A stretch of 54,608 bases of DNA from Cyanobium sp. FGCU52 (GCA_024958715.1 JANWUS010000077.1:1-54608); one strand, 5' to 3'; counted from the stretch's first letter, positions 34,066-43,451 are shown. Translations and numbers: made by a program. Notes: generated by a model from the sequence alone, not told the origin.

Positions 34066-35499
34066 TCAGGGGAGACTGCGGCCCACCACCTCCGCCACCG
34101 CCTCGAGCTCGGCCGGCCGGGTGTGGGGATTGCCGAGCACGGCCTTGAGGTGGTGATGGCCGCGGTACAGGGGCCTCGAGAGCATCAGCTGCCGGCTCAG
34201 CAGGGCCTGGCGGGTGTCCTGGCTCCAGCGTTCGCTGGCCTCGGCGCAGAGGCCGGTGGGCCGGAAGGCCAGCAGGTGCAACGAGCCCTTCACCAGCTCC
34301 AGATCGGCCAGCGGGCTCAACAATCGCTCCAGGTGACGGCGCCGCTCGATCGCGCCGTCGATCAGAGCGGCGATCCCCGCCTCCCCCAGCTGACGCAGGC
34401 CCAGCCAGAGCTTGAGGATCTCGGCCGGACGGGTTCCCTGCAGCCCGGCTTCACCACCGTGGCCGCCCCCCCAGCTCGCCTCCATGTAGGGGAGGCCGGT
34501 GCGGAAGGTTTCGAGCAGCACGGCGGGGCGGGCCAGCAGCAGCAGAGAGGACGTCTTGGTGATCCCCAGCAGCTTCTGGGGGTTGACCGTGAGCGAATCC
34601 GCCAGCCCCAAGCCCTCCACCCGCGGCGCATGATCCGGAGCCAGGGCAAACACCGCCCCGATCGCCCCGTCCACGTGCAGCCAGTGGCCGTGGCGGCGGC
34701 AGAGCACGGCGATCCTGTCCAGCGGATCAACCGCGCCCCGGACCGTGGTGCCGGCGGTGGCCACCACGGCGATCACGGGCTGCCCCGCCCGTTCGAGCTC
34801 AGCCAGAACCTGCTCCAGGGCGTCGATGTCCAGTCGGCCGCCTGCATCGGTGGGCACCGCCACCAGGGCGGAGGCGGGGAGACCCATCACCACCAGGGAC
34901 TTCGCCAGCGACACATGGGCCTCGGCGCTGGCCACCACCACCGCATCGCGGCGCTCCACCAGCCCCCGGTGCTGGCGGGCGGCCACCAGCGCCATCAGGT
35001 TGCTGAGGCTGCCGCCGCTGGCGGCCACGCCGCCGGCGCCGGCGGGCAGGCCCAGCCGCTCCGCCAGCCAGCCGCAGAGGCTGCGCTCCAGGCGGCTGAG
35101 GGAGGGGGAGAGCTCCTCGGCCAGCAGGTTGTTGTTGAGGCCGGCGCAGATCAGGTCGGCCGCAACCGACGCTGCCAGCGGCGGCGGATCCAGATGGGCG
35201 ATCGCGCCTGGATGGCCGGGGTTGTAGGCCCCCTCCATCACCAGCTGCAGATCGGCCAGCAGGCGATCAGGCGAGAGGCCGGTGGCTTCGGGCTCCACCG
35301 GCGGCAGCACGCTCAGGCCGGGCAGGGGGCTCATCGCCGCCGCCGATCCCAGCCAGCGGCAGAGCTGGGAGGAGGCATCGTGCAGGAACCGCTCCAGCAG
35401 CGGATCGTGGCGATGGGGATCGGGAAAGGGGGCCAGGGGCTCCGCTCCCCGCAGGCCCGGGGCGGCTGGGATGGAGGAGGCCAACGGCGAGAGCGGCAT
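34066..35499 (-). CDS. PLP-dependent group II decarboxylase
   Basis: Pyridoxal-phosphate enzyme of the aromatic-amino-acid/diaminobutyrate decarboxylase group, 477 residues from ATG 35499. Motifs: AASGGSLSNLMAL near 160, PLP-ring Asp in HWLHVDGAIGAVF near 266, and the Lys-containing block LTVNPQKLLGITKTSSLLL near 295. The usual HVDAAWGG is altered to HVDGAIGA. The substrate cannot be told from sequence alone; 2,4-diaminobutyrate, aspartate or arginine-derived substrates are possible. It is divergent from tadA across 47 bp. Confidence 0.85.
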   Translation of the reverse strand: MPLSPLASSIPAAPGLRGAEPLAPFPDPHRHDPLLERFLHDASSQLCRWLGSAAAMSPLPGLSVLPPVEPEATGLSPDRLLADLQLVMEGAYNPGHPGAIAHLDPPPLAASVAADLICAGLNNNLLAEELSPSLSRLERSLCGWLAERLGLPAGAGGVAASGGSLSNLMALVAARQHRGLVERRDAVVVASAEAHVSLAKSLVVMGLPASALVAVPTDAGGRLDIDALEQVLAELERAGQPVIAVVATAGTTVRGAVDPLDRIAVLCRRHGHWLHVDGAIGAVFALAPDHAPRVEGLGLADSLTVNPQKLLGITKTSSLLLLARPAVLLETFRTGLPYMEASWGGGHGGEAGLQGTRPAEILKLWLGLRQLGEAGIAALIDGAIERRRHLERLLSPLADLELVKGSLHLLAFRPTGLCAEASERWSQDTRQALLSRQLMLSRPLYRGHHHLKAVLGNPHTRPAELEAVAEVVGRSLP

Positions 35500-35546
35500 G
35501 GCGGCATTCTGCCCGCAGGCCACGCCGGGGCTGGACGTCTGCAAGG

Positions 35547-36083
35547 GTGGGGGTTGCTCGACTCCAGCCGCTGCAGACCCCTCCCCTGCTCCCGGATCCG
35601 GTGCTCGAGGCCTGGATGGACCGGTTGCTGCGGCGAGCTGAACGCGTGGGGCAGGACGGCGAAATCCCGGTGGCGGCGGTGCTGCTCGACAGCCGGGGAC
35701 GGGCCCTGGGCTGGGGCAGCAACCGCCGCGAGCAGGGGAGCGACCCCCTCGGCCATGCCGAGCTGGTGGCCCTGCGCCAGGCCGCCGCCGCGCGGGGCGA
35801 CTGGCGCTTCAACGACTGCACCCTGCTGGTGACCCTGGAACCCTGCCCGATGTGTGCCGGCGCCCTGATCCAGGCGCGGGTGGGCGCTGTGGTGTTTGCC
35901 GCCCCGGACCCCAAGCGCGGGGCCCTGGGGGGTGTTCTGGACCTGGCCAGCGACCCGAGCGCCCATCACCGGCTGCGGGCGACGGGCGGGGTGCGGGAGG
36001 AGGAAGCCCGCCTTCAGCTGGAGGGCTGGTTCCGCCGTCGGCGCGAGGAACTCAGGCGACGGCAGCAGCCACCGGCGCCGTAG
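35547..36083 (+). CDS. tadA: tRNA adenosine(34) deaminase TadA
   Basis: Zinc deaminase converting A34 to inosine in tRNA-Arg(ACG). The 178-residue frame starts at GTG 35547; an internal ATG at 35616 (MDRLLRRAE) is possible. Zinc and catalytic residues are HAELVAL near 74 and PCPMCAGAL near 99, followed by the AAPDPKRGALGG stretch typical of TadA. The 3' end overlaps the convergent aminotransferase gene by 32 bp. Confidence 0.92.
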   Translation: MGVARLQPLQTPPLLPDPVLEAWMDRLLRRAERVGQDGEIPVAAVLLDSRGRALGWGSNRREQGSDPLGHAELVALRQAAAARGDWRFNDCTLLVTLEPCPMCAGALIQARVGAVVFAAPDPKRGALGGVLDLASDPSAHHRLRATGGVREEEARLQLEGWFRRRREELRRRQQPPAP

Positions 36084-37242
36084 GCCGGAAGGCAGGCAGC
36101 TCGGTGGCGAACAGATGGAGCAGCCGCTCCACGTTCTCGGGGGTGCTGTTGTAGCCCATCAGGCCGATGCGCCACACCTTGCCGGCAAGGGCGCCGAGGC
36201 CGCCGCCCACCTCGATGCCGTGGCGGTTGAGCAGGTGCAGGCTGAAGGCCTTGCCGTCGACGCCCTCGGGGATGCGCACGGTGGTGAGGGTGGGCAGGCG
36301 CAGCTCCTCGGGCACGTGCAGTTCCAGCCCCAGGCTCTCCAGACCGCTCCAGAGGGCCTCGGCGTTGCGGCGGTGGCGGGCCCAGGCGTTCTCCAGACCC
36401 TCCTCGGCGAGCAGGCGCAGGGCCTCACGCATGCCGAAGTTCATGTTGACCGGCGCCGTGTGGTGATACACCCGGTCGCTGCCCCAGTACTGGTTGAGCA
36501 GGGTGACATCCAGATACCAGTTGGGCACCTTGCCCTGGCGCGCCATCATCTTGGCCTCGGCCCGGGGGCCCATGGTGAAGGGGCCCAGGCCGGGCGGGCA
36601 GCTCAGCCCCTTCTGGCTGCAGCTGTAGGCCAGATCCACCTTCCACTCATCGAGGAAGAGGGGAACGGCCCCCAGGGAGGTGACGGTGTCGAGCAGCAGC
36701 AGGCAGTTATGGCGGCGGCAGAGCTCGCCGATCGCCTCCATCGGCTGCAGCACGCCGGTGGAGGTTTCGGCATGCACCATCGCCAGGATCGCCGGCCGAT
36801 GGGTGATCAGGGCCTGCTCGATCTCCTCGAGGGAGAAGGCCTCGCCCCAGGGGCGCTCGATCGTGGCCACCTCCGCCCGGTAGCGGCCGGCCATGTCCAC
36901 CAAGCGATGGCCGAAGTAGCCCTTCACCGCCACCAGCACCTTGTCGCCCGGCTCGATGGTGTTGGCCAGGGTGGCCTCCATCGCGGCACTGCCGGTGCCG
37001 CTCATCGGGATGGTGAGCCGGTTGTCGGTCTGCCAGGTGTAGCGGAGCAGCTCCTGCACCTCGCCCATCAGCTCAACGTAGAGGGGATCGAGATGGCCGA
37101 TCGGCGTACGGGCCAGGGCCTGCAGCACCGTGGGGTGGGCATTGGAGGGCCCGGGGCCGAGCAGCAGCCGGTCCGGCGTGGCGATGGGGTCCAGCCCGAA
37201 GCGATGGGTGGTGGAAACGGTGGGCGGGACGGGGACGGACAA
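36052..37242 (-). CDS. Serine/alanine--glyoxylate aminotransferase
   Basis: PLP class V aminotransferase acting on glyoxylate in the photorespiratory C2 pathway, 396 residues. Motifs: LLLGPGPSNAHPTVL near residue 26, PMSGTGSAAMEATL near 79, PLP Asp in LLLLDTVTSLGAVPL near 158, and the Schiff-base Lys in SCSQKGLSCPPGLG near 188, with KVWRIGLMGYNSTP near 363. It starts at a TTG at 37242, 73 bp after apcF on the same strand. Serine-pyruvate versus alanine-glyoxylate specificity is not resolvable here. Confidence 0.92.
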   Translation of the reverse strand: MSVPVPPTVSTTHRFGLDPIATPDRLLLGPGPSNAHPTVLQALARTPIGHLDPLYVELMGEVQELLRYTWQTDNRLTIPMSGTGSAAMEATLANTIEPGDKVLVAVKGYFGHRLVDMAGRYRAEVATIERPWGEAFSLEEIEQALITHRPAILAMVHAETSTGVLQPMEAIGELCRRHNCLLLLDTVTSLGAVPLFLDEWKVDLAYSCSQKGLSCPPGLGPFTMGPRAEAKMMARQGKVPNWYLDVTLLNQYWGSDRVYHHTAPVNMNFGMREALRLLAEEGLENAWARHRRNAEALWSGLESLGLELHVPEELRLPTLTTVRIPEGVDGKAFSLHLLNRHGIEVGGGLGALAGKVWRIGLMGYNSTPENVERLLHLFATELPAFRPTAPVAAAVA

Positions 37243-37292
37243 GGGCGGGGCGGCGGTGCTGGAGCCGAGATTAGGGAACGGGGGAGCGGCGA

Positions 37293-37308
37293 CGCGCGCG
37301 GCGCGCGC
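37293..37308. repeat. Alternating CG tract downstream of apcF
   Basis: Sixteen bases of alternating C and G, interrupted once by GG, that can fold to a 6-bp hairpin with a 3-base loop. It lies just after the apcF stop in the apcF-to-aminotransferase spacer. It could weaken read-through or adopt Z-DNA; no T-run accompanies it. Confidence 0.45.
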
Positions 37309-37315
37309 CCCTGCC

Positions 37316-37834
37316 TCAGCGGGCGCGGACGTTGGTGGCGGCCAGGCCGCGGCAGAGGTGGTCGAAGGGGGCCCGCACCACGGCGGTGTCGCTGATGCCC
37401 TCCTCGGCGAGCTTGTCGCAGATCACCTCGGCCATCAGGGCGATGCTGCGCACGGTGGGACCGGTGGGAACCCCCAGGCTCTTGTAGGTGTCGTCGAGGC
37501 CGTTGAGCACCCGTTCGTCGAGGATCTTGACGTCGTCGGCGAGCAGGGCGTAGCTGGCGTAGCGCAGGAAATAGTCCATGTCGCGCAGGCAGGCCGCCAG
37601 GCGACGGGTGGTGTAGGCGTTGCCCCCGGGGAGGATCAGCTCGGGATCCTCCAGCCAGAGCAGCTGGGAGGCCTCGCGCACGATCGCGGCCGCCTCCCGG
37701 TTGATCAGCTCGACGGCCGCCAGACGCACCGCGGCCTGACCGTAATACGTGTCGATGCGGTCGATCGCCGCACGATCGAGGTAGCGGCCGAGCTGGTCGT
37801 ACCGGCCGATCAGGCCGGTGATGGCATCGCGCAT
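37316..37834 (-). CDS. apcF: Allophycocyanin beta-18 subunit ApcF
   Basis: Minor beta-type phycobiliprotein of the phycobilisome core, placed beside ApcE in the terminal-emitter trimer. From ATG 37834 ([20 protein letters not shown]) it has 172 residues. The chromophore-binding Cys is in [27 protein letters not shown] near 82, and [15 protein letters not shown] near 121 is typical. The overall sequence diverges from ApcB, favouring ApcF. Together with pcyA this shows the organism builds phycobilisomes. It is divergent from glnA. Confidence 0.92.
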   Translation of the reverse strand: MRDAITGLIGRYDQLGRYLDRAAIDRIDTYYGQAAVRLAAVELINREAAAIVREASQLLWLEDPELILPGGNAYTTRRLAACLRDMDYFLRYASYALLADDVKILDERVLNGLDDTYKSLGVPTGPTVRSIALMAEVICDKLAEEGISDTAVVRAPFDHLCRGLAATNVRAR

Positions 37835-38038
37835 GGAAGGTTCGGATCGACGCACCTCACGGGAAGGTAGCACTCGCGAACCGTCAGATTCCTGTCCACA
37901 GCGAGGATTCCGGCGATCTGACAGAAACGGTTACGCGCTCGCCTTCGCCCGCGTGGACGTGAGGGGGGAGGGGGGAACGGGCCGGAGACAGCGGCTGCAA
38001 ACCGGGGGATCGGTCACAACCGCTACAAAGACTGGTCG

Positions 38039-38052
38039 GTATCGCTGCGTAC
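38039..38052 (+). promoter_or_regulatory. NtcA-binding site upstream of glnA
   Basis: GTATCGCTGCGTAC matches the NtcA consensus GTA-N8-TAC exactly. It is 53 bases before the glnA ATG. A TACCTC element at 38073 lies 20 bases downstream, roughly where an NtcA-dependent -10 box (TAN3T, usually 22-23 bases away) is expected, though its last base deviates. glnA is a classic NtcA target in cyanobacteria. Confidence 0.65.
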
Positions 38053-38105
38053 TTTCCCGCCTGACGCGTCCCTACCTCAGGGCGCACCCCAAGCCCCCAT
38101 CTGTC

Positions 38106-39524
38106 ATGGCCAAGACCGCCCAGGACGTCCTGCGTCAGATCCAGGACGACGGCATCGAACTGATTGACCTCAAGTTCGTCGATCTGCACGGCAAGTGGCA
38201 GCACCTGACCGTCTGCAAGGACCTGATCGACGCCGACGCCTTCACCGATGGCGTGGCCTTCGACGGCTCCTCGATCCGCGGCTGGAAGGCGATCAACGAA
38301 TCGGACATGGCCATGGTGCCCGATCCGGCCACCGCCTGGATCGACCCCTTCTACAGCCACAAGACCCTCAGCCTGATCTGCTCGATCCAGGAGCCCCGCA
38401 GCGGCCAGCCCTACGCCCGCTGTCCCCGCGCCCTGGCCCAGAAGGCCCTCGACTTCCTCGGCAGCACCGGCATCGCCGATACCGCCTATTTCGGTCCTGA
38501 GCCCGAGTTCTTCGTCTTCGACGACGTCCGCTACAAGAGCGGCAACGGCGGCTGCTTCTACCAGGTGGATTCGGTGGAAGCCCCCTGGAACACCGACCGG
38601 GAGGAAGGCGGCGGCAACCTCGCCTACAAGATCCAGCTGAAGGAAGGTTATTTCCCTGTGGCGCCGAACGACACGCTGCAGGACATGCGCACCGAGATGA
38701 TTCTCACCATGGCCTCCCTCGGGGTGCCGATCGAGAAGCATCACCACGAAGTGGCCACCGCCCAGCATGAACTCGGCATGAAGTTCGCCGAGCTGATCAG
38801 CGCGGCCGACAACGTGATGATCTACAAGTACGTGGTGCGCAACATCGCCCGTAAGTACGGCAAGACGGCCACCTTCATGCCCAAGCCCGTGTTCGCCGAC
38901 AACGGCAGCGGCATGCACGTGCACCAAAGCCTCTGGAAGGGCGGCGCTCCCCTGTTCTTCGGCGAGGGCACCTACGCCAACCTCTCCCAGACCGCCCGCT
39001 GGTACATCGGCGGCCTGCTGAAGCACGCCCCCAGCTTCCTGGCCTTCACCAACCCCACCACCAACAGCTACAAGCGTCTGGTGCCGGGCTTCGAAGCGCC
39101 GGTGAACCTGGTGTACTCCCAGGGCAACCGCTCGGCCGCCGTGCGCATCCCGCTCACCGGCCCGAGCCCGAAGGCCAAGCGCCTGGAATTCCGCTCCGGC
39201 GACGCCCTCTCCAACCCCTACCTGGGCTTCGCCGCCATGCTGATGGCCGGCATCGACGGCATCCGCAACCAGATCGATCCGGGCGACGGCACCGACGTCG
39301 ACCTGTTCGAACTCTCGGCCGAGGAGCTGGCGAAGATCTCCACCGTGCCCGCCTCGCTCAACGGCGCCCTGGAGGCCCTCGACGCCGACAAGGACTACCT
39401 GCTGGCCGGCGGCGTCTTCACCGAGGACTTCATCAGCAACTGGATCGCCATGAAGTACGAGGAGGTGCAGCAGCTGCGCCAGCGGCCCCACCCCCACGAG
39501 TTCACCATGTACTACGACGCGTGA
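38106..39524 (+). CDS. glnA: Type I glutamine synthetase
   Basis: Dodecameric enzyme condensing ammonium and glutamate, the entry point of the GS-GOGAT cycle. From ATG 38106 ([16 protein letters not shown]) it has 472 residues. Motifs: [16 protein letters not shown] near 52, [10 protein letters not shown] near 130, [15 protein letters not shown] near 265, and [19 protein letters not shown] near 318. The C-terminal [11 protein letters not shown] is typical of cyanobacterial GlnA. The open frame runs further upstream only across the promoter. Confidence 0.97.
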   Translation: MAKTAQDVLRQIQDDGIELIDLKFVDLHGKWQHLTVCKDLIDADAFTDGVAFDGSSIRGWKAINESDMAMVPDPATAWIDPFYSHKTLSLICSIQEPRSGQPYARCPRALAQKALDFLGSTGIADTAYFGPEPEFFVFDDVRYKSGNGGCFYQVDSVEAPWNTDREEGGGNLAYKIQLKEGYFPVAPNDTLQDMRTEMILTMASLGVPIEKHHHEVATAQHELGMKFAELISAADNVMIYKYVVRNIARKYGKTATFMPKPVFADNGSGMHVHQSLWKGGAPLFFGEGTYANLSQTARWYIGGLLKHAPSFLAFTNPTTNSYKRLVPGFEAPVNLVYSQGNRSAAVRIPLTGPSPKAKRLEFRSGDALSNPYLGFAAMLMAGIDGIRNQIDPGDGTDVDLFELSAEELAKISTVPASLNGALEALDADKDYLLAGGVFTEDFISNWIAMKYEEVQQLRQRPHPHEFTMYYDA

Positions 39525-39542
39525 TGGGACGCGTGATGGGAC
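39519..39542. repeat. 12-bp tandem duplication over the glnA stop codon
   Basis: GCGTGATGGGAC occurs twice in direct succession, with a degenerate third start (GCCTGAT). The TGA stop of glnA is in the first copy, so the second copy supplies another in-frame TGA. Confidence 0.85.
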
Positions 39543-39582
39543 GCCTGATCGCCGAGTAGCACGTGGCCAGGAGGCCCACCAG

Positions 39583-39602
39583 GCCCCGGGGAGACCCGGG
39601 GC
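39583..39602. terminator. Bidirectional GC hairpin between glnA and a convergent gene
   Basis: GCCCCGGG (39583-39590) and CCCGGGGC (39595-39602) form a perfect 8-bp stem with loop GAGA. It is placed 58 bases after glnA and 9 bases past the stop of the convergent 82-residue gene. No run of T follows on either strand, so it may stop transcription inefficiently. Confidence 0.6.
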
Positions 39603-39611
39603 CGTTCCCGT

Positions 39612-39860
39612 TCAGGGGTTGGCGGGAGGCTGGGGCTTCATCTGGGCAATGGCGCTGTCGTGCAGACGTTTCTCGTGCTCCTGGCGGCGGGCCCAGGCCT
39701 GCTGCTGCCCGATCACGTCGTGGCTGGCATCGGGATCGGGATGCTCGGTGATCTGGGCCAGTTCCGCTTCGTGCAGGCGCTGCTCCCGCTGGTGTTCGGC
39801 GGCCCAGGCCACGAATTCGGGTGCGGCGGGATCGGGGGTGGTCGCGGAAGGATCGGACAT
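39612..39860 (-). CDS. 82-residue protein with internal repeat, unknown function
   Basis: From ATG 39860 the product is MSDPSATTPDPAAPEFV then two related 20-residue helical units 37 residues apart: one starting AWAAEHQREQRLH (about 18-37), the other AWARRQEHEKRLH (about 55-74), both ending in AxAQ-like residues. It is hydrophilic, with no signal peptide or membrane segment. No known family recognised. It ends against the hairpin shared with glnA. Confidence 0.6.
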   Translation of the reverse strand: MSDPSATTPDPAAPEFVAWAAEHQREQRLHEAELAQITEHPDPDASHDVIGQQQAWARRQEHEKRLHDSAIAQMKPQPPANP

Positions 39861-40004
39861 GGGACGGGCTGCGACGGGTGGCGCGACGGGTGCGACGAGC
39901 GCTTCCGGACCGGGGCCAGGCGGGCCGGACCCCTTCATTCTGCGCTCGGCCTCCGAAGGATCAGCGGCCCGGGCACGTCCACTTCACAGCTCTTCAGACG
40001 CTGA

Positions 40005-40310
40005 TCAGCGGCCGAGCCACCAGGCCATCAGGAGCCCCACGCCACCCCAGCGCAGGGCCCGCCAGAACCGCTCCGCCCCCTCATCGGCGGGCCGCAGCGC
40101 CGGGGGCAGCGGATCGAAGAGCTGCTGGGCGAGGGCCAGCCGCTGGCGCCGCCGCCGCTGCGAGGCCGACCGTTCGTCGTCGGGTCGCCGGCGGCCGGCC
40201 AGATCGAGCACGGCCACCATGTGATGGAGCAGCGAGGGCCGGGAACTCAGGGGCAGGTGCTGCACCAGAAGCCCGGCGCGGCGGGAGGAGCGGGGGTGGC
40301 GGCGCGCCAT
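40005..40310 (-). CDS. Basic protein with C-terminal membrane segment, unknown
   Basis: A 101-residue protein from ATG 40310. The first two thirds are highly basic (MARRHPRSSRRAG, RRRRQRLALAQQLFD), and the last 20 residues form a hydrophobic segment (ALRWGGVGLLMAWWLG), suggesting a tail-anchored protein. No family recognised. It is divergent from the DUF6439-like gene. The opposing strand also has long open frames here because of high GC, so reality is moderately supported. Confidence 0.5.
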   Translation of the reverse strand: MARRHPRSSRRAGLLVQHLPLSSRPSLLHHMVAVLDLAGRRRPDDERSASQRRRRQRLALAQQLFDPLPPALRPADEGAERFWRALRWGGVGLLMAWWLGR

Positions 40311-40361
40311 CGGGGGAGGGGTTCAGGCCGGTGGCCCGCAGGCGGGGGTGTTGCCGCCAGG

Positions 40362-40730
40362 ATGGGTCCCAACGCTGCCGAACGTCCAGTGGAGGCCTCC
40401 CTTCCGTCCGCCCTGCCGACCGCCGTGCCCATGGGAACCGCCCCCGCCCACTCCGCTCGGGACTGGCCCGCCGGTGCCCTGGAGCAGGCGGAGGCCCTGC
40501 AGCGCCTTCTGGCGATCGGCGACCGGGACTGGCACCGGCTCAAGTGCCAGCGTTCGCGGCGGGCGGCGGAGCAACTGGCGGCCGCCCTGGTGCAGCTGCT
40601 GGCAGCCGACCAGCCGGCCCAGGTGGCCAGCGGCCCGGCCCGGGAACGGGCGATCGCCCTCACCGAACATGCCCTGGGCTGGCTCCGGGCCGACCTCAGC
40701 GCCCCGGCCTGCCCGGATCACGGCCGCTGA
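40362..40730 (+). CDS. DUF6439-like small protein
   Basis: A 122-residue protein from ATG 40362 (ATG at 40431, MGTAPAHSARDW, is also possible). The helical core WPAGALEQAEALQRLLAIGD, DWHRLKCQRSRRAAEQLAAALVQLLA and ALGWLRADLSAPACPDH resembles a picocyanobacterial family that I recall as DUF6439; this name is from memory. Function unknown. The last 13 bp overlap the convergent anti-sigma-like gene. Confidence 0.65.
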   Translation: MGPNAAERPVEASLPSALPTAVPMGTAPAHSARDWPAGALEQAEALQRLLAIGDRDWHRLKCQRSRRAAEQLAAALVQLLAADQPAQVASGPARERAIALTEHALGWLRADLSAPACPDHGR

Positions 40731-41119
40731 GGCGTGCGCCGTGCCGCGAGCTGCAGCCGGTTGCCCCGCGGGCTCCAGCGCACGTCGTCGAAGCAGTGGT
40801 GGATCAGGAACAGGCCACGCCCCGACACCGCATCCTCACGCTCGGGCAGGCAGCGGCTGCGGGCATGGTCCGGCACCCCGGGGCCCTCGTCCTGCACCTG
40901 CCACACCACCCAGCGGGGGGAGACGATGCGGCGGATCCGCAGACATTTCCCCGGATCGCAGCCGTTGCCGTGGCGGACCGCATTCACCAGGGCCTCATGC
41001 AGGCCGAGCTGCAGTTCCGCCTGGCGCAGGGCGCACTCGATCGGCTCGAGCAGCACCTCCAGCAGCGGAGCCAGCTGCAGGGTGGACGGGGTGATGAAGT
41101 CGGCCCAGCGAAGCGTCAT
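40718..41119 (-). CDS. ATP-binding protein, anti-sigma-factor (RsbW-like) type
   Basis: GHKL-type ATPase like RsbW/SpoIIAB, which phosphorylates an anti-anti-sigma factor or binds a sigma factor. From ATG 41119 (MTLRWADF) it has 133 residues; a GTG at 41140 is an alternative. The N-box is LHEALVNAVRHGN near 40, the G1 box is QVQDEGPGVPD near 75, and SGRGLFLIHHCFDDV near 99 is the G2-like region. It follows gun4 closely on the same strand. Its partner proteins are not in the window. Confidence 0.8.
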   Translation of the reverse strand: MTLRWADFITPSTLQLAPLLEVLLEPIECALRQAELQLGLHEALVNAVRHGNGCDPGKCLRIRRIVSPRWVVWQVQDEGPGVPDHARSRCLPEREDAVSGRGLFLIHHCFDDVRWSPRGNRLQLAARRTPQRP

Positions 41120-41153
41120 GCCGTGGGAGATCCGGAGCACCGACCGATCGGCT

Positions 41154-41891
41154 TCAACCTAAACCGGCCTGGGCGATGCGGGCAGCCAGGGCGGGATGGC
41201 TCAGCAGAGCATCCATCAACCGCACACCGCGGAGCTGGTTGATCAGGGGCATGTGGCCTTCCGGGGCCTCAAGGCTCCAGGTGAAGGAGCCTGGATAGCG
41301 GGTCCAGATGCCGTCCTGCTTCCAGCCCAGCCGGGGCCAGAGCCGCTCCCACTGGCCGCCGCAGGCCTGCAGCAGGCGACCCTGCACCGAGAAGCCGAAC
41401 CGGCCGCGGGAGAAGCAGACCCAGAGGCGGTCGAGGGTTTCGAGGTCGACCCCCGGCATCGCCGCCACTTCGCTGTAGTACACGTAGCCCCGCTTCTCGG
41501 CATCGGGGCCCGCCAGGCGCCGCAGCAGGGCGCTGGTGATCCGGTCGGCCTGTTCGAACTCCTGCAGGATCAGGTGACGCTGCAGCGGGGCGTAGTCGAT
41601 CGCCGCGCCGCTGCTGGTGGCCAGCCAGCCCTCGGGATAGCGCTGCAGCAGGGCCTCTAGGCGGGCACCATCGGGCCCGGCCGCCAGCAGCTGGATCAGA
41701 CAGCCGGCTCCCCAGTCGTCGCCCGTGGCATCGAGCGCATCGAGACGGTCGGGGATGAGGGGGAGGAGGTCGGCGGCGCGCTGGTCGATCTGGCGCAGCA
41801 GCGTGCGGCGCTGACGGGCAGGCGCAGCCAGAAAGCGATCCAGCAGCTGGTCGGGTGCCAGGGTGCCGGTGACCGGTGGGCCGGAGAGCAT
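41154..41891 (-). CDS. gun4: GUN4 domain protein (Mg-chelatase regulator)
   Basis: Porphyrin-binding activator of magnesium chelatase in chlorophyll synthesis. The 245-residue protein has an N-terminal helical bundle (about 1-85), then the GUN4 core (about 95-225): [43 protein letters not shown] and the loop ending [15 protein letters not shown]. It is divergent from psb28 across 115 bp, placing two photosynthesis-assembly genes back to back. Confidence 0.93.
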   Translation of the reverse strand: MLSGPPVTGTLAPDQLLDRFLAAPARQRRTLLRQIDQRAADLLPLIPDRLDALDATGDDWGAGCLIQLLAAGPDGARLEALLQRYPEGWLATSSGAAIDYAPLQRHLILQEFEQADRITSALLRRLAGPDAEKRGYVYYSEVAAMPGVDLETLDRLWVCFSRGRFGFSVQGRLLQACGGQWERLWPRLGWKQDGIWTRYPGSFTWSLEAPEGHMPLINQLRGVRLMDALLSHPALAARIAQAGLG

Positions 41892-42006
41892 GGACGGGCC
41901 GCAGCAGCAGTCAGCTTCGGCCCACTATGTCAGGAGGGTCAGGGTGGGGGAGGGCCGGCGGACCGGGAGGCGGACACTGCCTAGGATCCGGCTTTCGAGG
42001 ATCGCC

Positions 42007-42378
42007 ATGGCCGCCGCCATCCAGTTCTTCCGTGGCACCGACGAGCCGGTCGTGCCCGACATCCGGCTCACCCGTTCCCGCGACGGCCGGACCGGCCAGG
42101 CGATGTTCGTGTTCGAGGAACCGGATGCCCTGGCCCCCGAGGCCATGGGCGACATCACCGGCATGTTCATGGTCGACGAGGAGGGCGAACTGGTGACCCG
42201 GGAGGTGAAGGCCCGCTTCGTGAACGGCAAGGCCTCGGCCCTGGAGGCCACCTACACCTGGAAGAGCACGGCGGATTTCGAGCGCTTCATGCGCTTCGCC
42301 CAGCGCTACGCCGACAGCCACGACCTCGGCTTCTCGGGCCAGGGTGAGGAGCAAGGCGGCGAAGCGACGGAAGGGTGA
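42007..42378 (+). CDS. psb28: Photosystem II assembly factor Psb28
   Basis: Peripheral cytoplasmic-side PSII assembly protein binding the CP47-containing intermediates. From ATG 42007 it has 123 residues: [24 protein letters not shown], then [22 protein letters not shown], and [25 protein letters not shown], all typical. The stop overlaps the next gene (GTGA), tying it to the two AI-2E-type permease genes. Confidence 0.95.
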   Translation: MAAAIQFFRGTDEPVVPDIRLTRSRDGRTGQAMFVFEEPDALAPEAMGDITGMFMVDEEGELVTREVKARFVNGKASALEATYTWKSTADFERFMRFAQRYADSHDLGFSGQGEEQGGEATEG

Positions 42379-43451
42379 CCTTCGGACGCTGGCTGGGTCT
42401 GTTCGCCCTCGTCGCCGCGCTCCTGCTGCTGTGGAGCCTGCGCGAGGCGGTGGTGCTCCTGTTCGCCGCCGTGGTGCTGGCGATGGCGCTCTGCACGCTG
42501 GTGGGCACGGTGAGGCGGCGGCTCGCCTGCCCCCGGCCGCTGGCCCTGCTGCTGTCCCTGCTGGCGGTGCTGGTGGTGGTGGTGGTGGCCGCCACGGCGA
42601 TCGTGCCGCCCTTCATCGACCAGTTCGGCCAGTTGATCCAGAAGCTGCCCCAGGCCGCCGCCATGGTGCTGAGGCTGCTGCAGCAGGCCCTGGAGGCGGG
42701 TTCGCGCATGCTCTACGGCAGCAGCGACGGCGGCCTCGACTGGCTGCGCGACCTGAGCAGCGGCGGCCTGGGTGAGGACAAGGGGGCCCTGGCCACGAGC
42801 CTCGGCGAAGGAGCCCTGCGGCTGGCCGGCTGGGCCGGCAACCTGGGGACCGGCCTGCTGCAGACCCTGTTCGTGGTGGCGGTGGCGCTGATGATCGCGG
42901 TGCAGCCCACCGCCTACCGGGAGGTGCTGCTGCTGCTGCTGCCTTCCTTCTACCGTCGCCGGGCCCGCGAGGTGCTGCTGCAGTGCGGCGAGGCCCTCAG
43001 CGCCTGGATGGCCGGCGTGCTGATCAGTTCCCTGTGCGTCGGCACCCTGGCCGCCATCGGCCTGTCACTGCTGGGGGTGAAGCTGGTGGCGGCCAATGCC
43101 GTGCTGGCCGGCCTGCTGAACGTGATCCCCAACGTGGGGCCCACCCTCAGCACCCTGTTCCCGATGTCGGTGGCCCTGCTGGATGCCCCCTGGAAGGCCG
43201 GTGCCGTCCTGGTGCTCTACGTGGTGGTGCAGAACCTCGAGAGCTATCTGATCACCCCCTCGGTGATGCACCACCAGCTGAAGCTGCTGCCCGGGCTCAC
43301 CCTCTCCGCCCAGCTGGCGTTCACCCTGCTGTTCGGGCCCCTGGGCCTGCTGCTGGCCCTGCCCCTGGCGGTGTGCCTGCAGGTGATCGTGCGGGAGCTG
43401 CTGATCCATGACATCCTCGATCGCTGGAAACCCCGGCGGTTCTCGCGATGA
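42375..43451 (+). CDS. AI-2E family transporter (PerM-like), copy 1
   Basis: Polytopic membrane protein of the AI-2E/PerM superfamily, 358 residues from GTG 42375, with about eight helices. Family features are paired N-terminal helices ([33 protein letters not shown]), a soluble linker (about 85-150) and the conserved [16 protein letters not shown] and [17 protein letters not shown] near 255 and 285. Substrate unknown; members include quorum-signal exporters and Na+(Li+)/H+ antiporters. Coupled to psb28 and to a second copy. Confidence 0.88.
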   Translation: MTFGRWLGLFALVAALLLLWSLREAVVLLFAAVVLAMALCTLVGTVRRRLACPRPLALLLSLLAVLVVVVVAATAIVPPFIDQFGQLIQKLPQAAAMVLRLLQQALEAGSRMLYGSSDGGLDWLRDLSSGGLGEDKGALATSLGEGALRLAGWAGNLGTGLLQTLFVVAVALMIAVQPTAYREVLLLLLPSFYRRRAREVLLQCGEALSAWMAGVLISSLCVGTLAAIGLSLLGVKLVAANAVLAGLLNVIPNVGPTLSTLFPMSVALLDAPWKAGAVLVLYVVVQNLESYLITPSVMHHQLKLLPGLTLSAQLAFTLLFGPLGLLLALPLAVCLQVIVRELLIHDILDRWKPRRFSR

